A DNA stretch of 64,000 nucleotides from Paenibacillus sp. An7 (GTDB lineage Bacteria; Bacillota; Bacilli; Paenibacillales; Paenibacillaceae), in contig NZ_WTWX01000005.1 in assembly GCF_009870785.1 (NCBI RefSeq), positions 186,001 to 250,000 of the forward strand, written 5' to 3'. Numbering within the stretch: the stretch's first letter is position 1; each line of letters starts with the position of its first letter. A program made the translations under genes and the position numbers. Below, one piece after another: positions 62,756 through 64,000 of the stretch. The notes under the pieces were generated by a model. That model had not been told where the DNA came from. It saw only the letters and a list, made by a program, of their open reading frames with translations, and searched no databases.

Positions 62756-64000
62756 CCGGAGGCAACCTCCTTTTCGTCTGTTACATGATATTCGTATCCT
62801 TGTTCTATTAGAAAGAGTTGTCTTTTTAGAGCAAAATCCTGTTCTTTTGTATTTTCCGAGACCAGCGTATAAAAATAAGCACGGTTATCTCCCTCTTTGG
62901 GCCGCAAGATGCGTCCTAGCCGCTGAGCTTCTTCCTGACGTGAACCGAAACTGCCCGAAATCTCAATCGCCAGCGCAGCATCCGGCAGATCAACAGCAAA
63001 ATTGGCTACTTTCGAAACCACTAACACTGTAATTTCTTTTTCACGAAAAGCAGTATACAGCCTCGTACGCTCCTGTTCACTTGTTGCTCCTGTAATGAGC
63101 GGGACACCAAGTTCTTTAGCCATGGCCTTCAATTGTCCAACATATTGCCCGATGATGAGCGCAGGGACTTTTGGGTGTAGAGCAAGCAGCCTTTTTACCA
63201 CATTAACCTTAGCTGGATTCTCTGCTGCTAATCGGAACTTCTGTCTGCTCTCCGCGTACATATAGGCTTCCTTAAGTTCATCGGACATGGGAACACGCAC
63301 CTCGTTACAATTCACCTCTGCAATCCAGCCCTCCTGTTCGAGCTCCTTCCAAGGTAATTCATAACGTTTAGGTCCAATGAGCGAAAATACATCCTCCTCC
63401 CGGCCGTCTTCTCTAACAAGCGTGGCGGTAAGCCCGAGTCTTCTGGTCGCTTGGATATCCGCAGTAGCTCTGAACACCGGTGCAGGTAAAAGATGAACCT
63501 CATCATAAATAATGAGTCCCCAGCTGCGTTCTCCGAACAGCTTCATATGCGTAAACTCACTTTCCTTCGATTTGCGATGCGTCATAATCTGATAGGTTGC
63601 CACCGTCACTGGCTTGACTTCCTTACTATGACCAGAATATTCACCAATCGATGCAGATGGAATCGTTGTCTTCTGCTCAATCTCACGAATCCATTGCCTT
63701 ACCGAAGTCGTATTTGATGTCAGAATAAGCACTTCCGTCTGTAGACGTTCCATAACCGCCATGCCGATAATCGTCTTCCCTGCTCCACAAGGCAGAACAA
63801 GGATTCCACTTCCACCAAAGCCATCTTTCCCTTCAAAAGCAGTCGCTGCTTCTCTCTGGTAATCTCGGAGTTCAAAGGGTTTGTTATGTAGCGTACTGTC
63901 TGTATTTCTCCACTGAAAAGAAAGCGGGCTTCCGTGTTTATATCCTGCAAGGTCCATTACCGGGTAACCGAGTCTCGTAAGTTCTTGCTTCAACAGTCCT
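62752..64000 (-). CDS. bacterial XPB-type DNA helicase (5' end beyond window)
   Basis: At least 415 residues; the frame remains open at the right edge, so the start is not in the window. Walker A VLPCGAGKTIIGMAV, DEVH box IIYDEVHLLPAP, motif III LTATLVREDGREED, RED-like motif included, motif VI EEAQRLGRILRPKEGDNRAYFY. This is the XPB/ERCC3/RAD25 family, a 3'-5' helicase of nucleotide excision repair in archaea and eukaryotes that also occurs in some bacteria (for example mycobacteria). A TTG at about 63993 is not the true start because upstream codons are also in frame. Confidence 0.9.
   Translation of the reverse strand, partial: GLLKQELTRLGYPVMDLAGYKHGSPLSFQWRNTDSTLHNKPFELRDYQREAATAFEGKDGFGGSGILVLPCGAGKTIIGMAVMERLQTEVLILTSNTTSVRQWIREIEQKTTIPSASIGEYSGHSKEVKPVTVATYQIMTHRKSKESEFTHMKLFGERSWGLIIYDEVHLLPAPVFRATADIQATRRLGLTATLVREDGREEDVFSLIGPKRYELPWKELEQEGWIAEVNCNEVRVPMSDELKEAYMYAESRQKFRLAAENPAKVNVVKRLLALHPKVPALIIGQYVGQLKAMAKELGVPLITGATSEQERTRLYTAFREKEITVLVVSKVANFAVDLPDAALAIEISGSFGSRQEEAQRLGRILRPKEGDNRAYFYTLVSENTKEQDFALKRQLFLIEQGYEYHVTDEKEVASG

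Noticed and set aside
1-64000. CRISPR arrays, tRNA and rRNA genes, insertion sequences and prophage genes
   Set aside because: Scanned by eye; no regularly spaced repeats, cloverleaf or rRNA signatures, transposases or phage structural genes were seen.

Overview
The window reads as chromosome from a spore-forming, Gram-positive Firmicute of the Paenibacillus type. Evidence: the B. subtilis-like block rqcH - Ca-ATPase - yicC - remA - gmk - rpoZ - coaBC - priA - def - fmt - rsmB - rlmN - prpC - prkC - rsgA - rpe - spoVM - rpmB - fakA - recG; sporulation genes (spoVM, a spoVIF-type gene, two SleB-type hydrolases); strong GGAGG ribosome binding sites; frequent TTG starts; Gram-positive LexA boxes; and a c-di-AMP (ydaO-type) riboswitch. 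The genus is inferred. No rRNA, tRNA, CRISPR array or insertion sequence was found.

1-9 kb is accessory: a membrane protein, a YitT-family protein with a long leader, a two-gene unit headed by a TIR-like protein of the Pycsar/CBASS-effector type, an unrecognised small protein behind a perfect LexA box, a cysteine-synthase-like enzyme, a DinG/XPD-like helicase and a GNAT acetyltransferase. 9-11.2 kb holds modA-modB (no modC) next to a decayed molybdate-sensor-like regulator. 11.2-14.5 kb is a cell-wall hydrolase block: a c-di-AMP riboswitch and NlpC/P60 gene, then two tandem SleB-type hydrolases. A shared inverted repeat, GTTACAA-N2-TTGTAAC, lies upstream of the first and last of these.

14.5-24.1 kb has a NiaP-like transporter and a six-gene, minus-strand polysaccharide cluster: membrane-anchored glycosidase-like protein, HEAT-repeat membrane protein, processive family 2 glycosyltransferase, a degenerate GGDEF-like/receiver protein whose phospho-acceptor Asp is Glu, a UDP-sugar dehydrogenase and an anchored GH18-like protein. 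24.8-27.2 kb is an SOS operon behind a perfect LexA box (Y-family polymerase, YolD-like protein, SRAP/HMCES-type protein). 27.4-57 kb is the conserved housekeeping block: recombination, fatty-acid kinase, L28, SpoVM, Ser/Thr kinase-phosphatase, tRNA formylation and deformylation, rRNA modification, replication restart, CoA, nucleotide and RNA polymerase genes, biofilm regulator RemA, methionine and lysine biosynthesis, Ca2+ ATPase and ribosome rescue. 57-64 kb has a PHP phosphoesterase, a LysR regulator, YlbG, YlbF and a bacterial XPB helicase with its overlapping partner, cut by the right edge.

The best candidates for undescribed biology are the polysaccharide cluster with its degenerate signalling protein, the TIR-like two-gene unit, the LexA-controlled small protein at 4.1 kb, the shared operator before the cell-wall hydrolases and the XPB pair.
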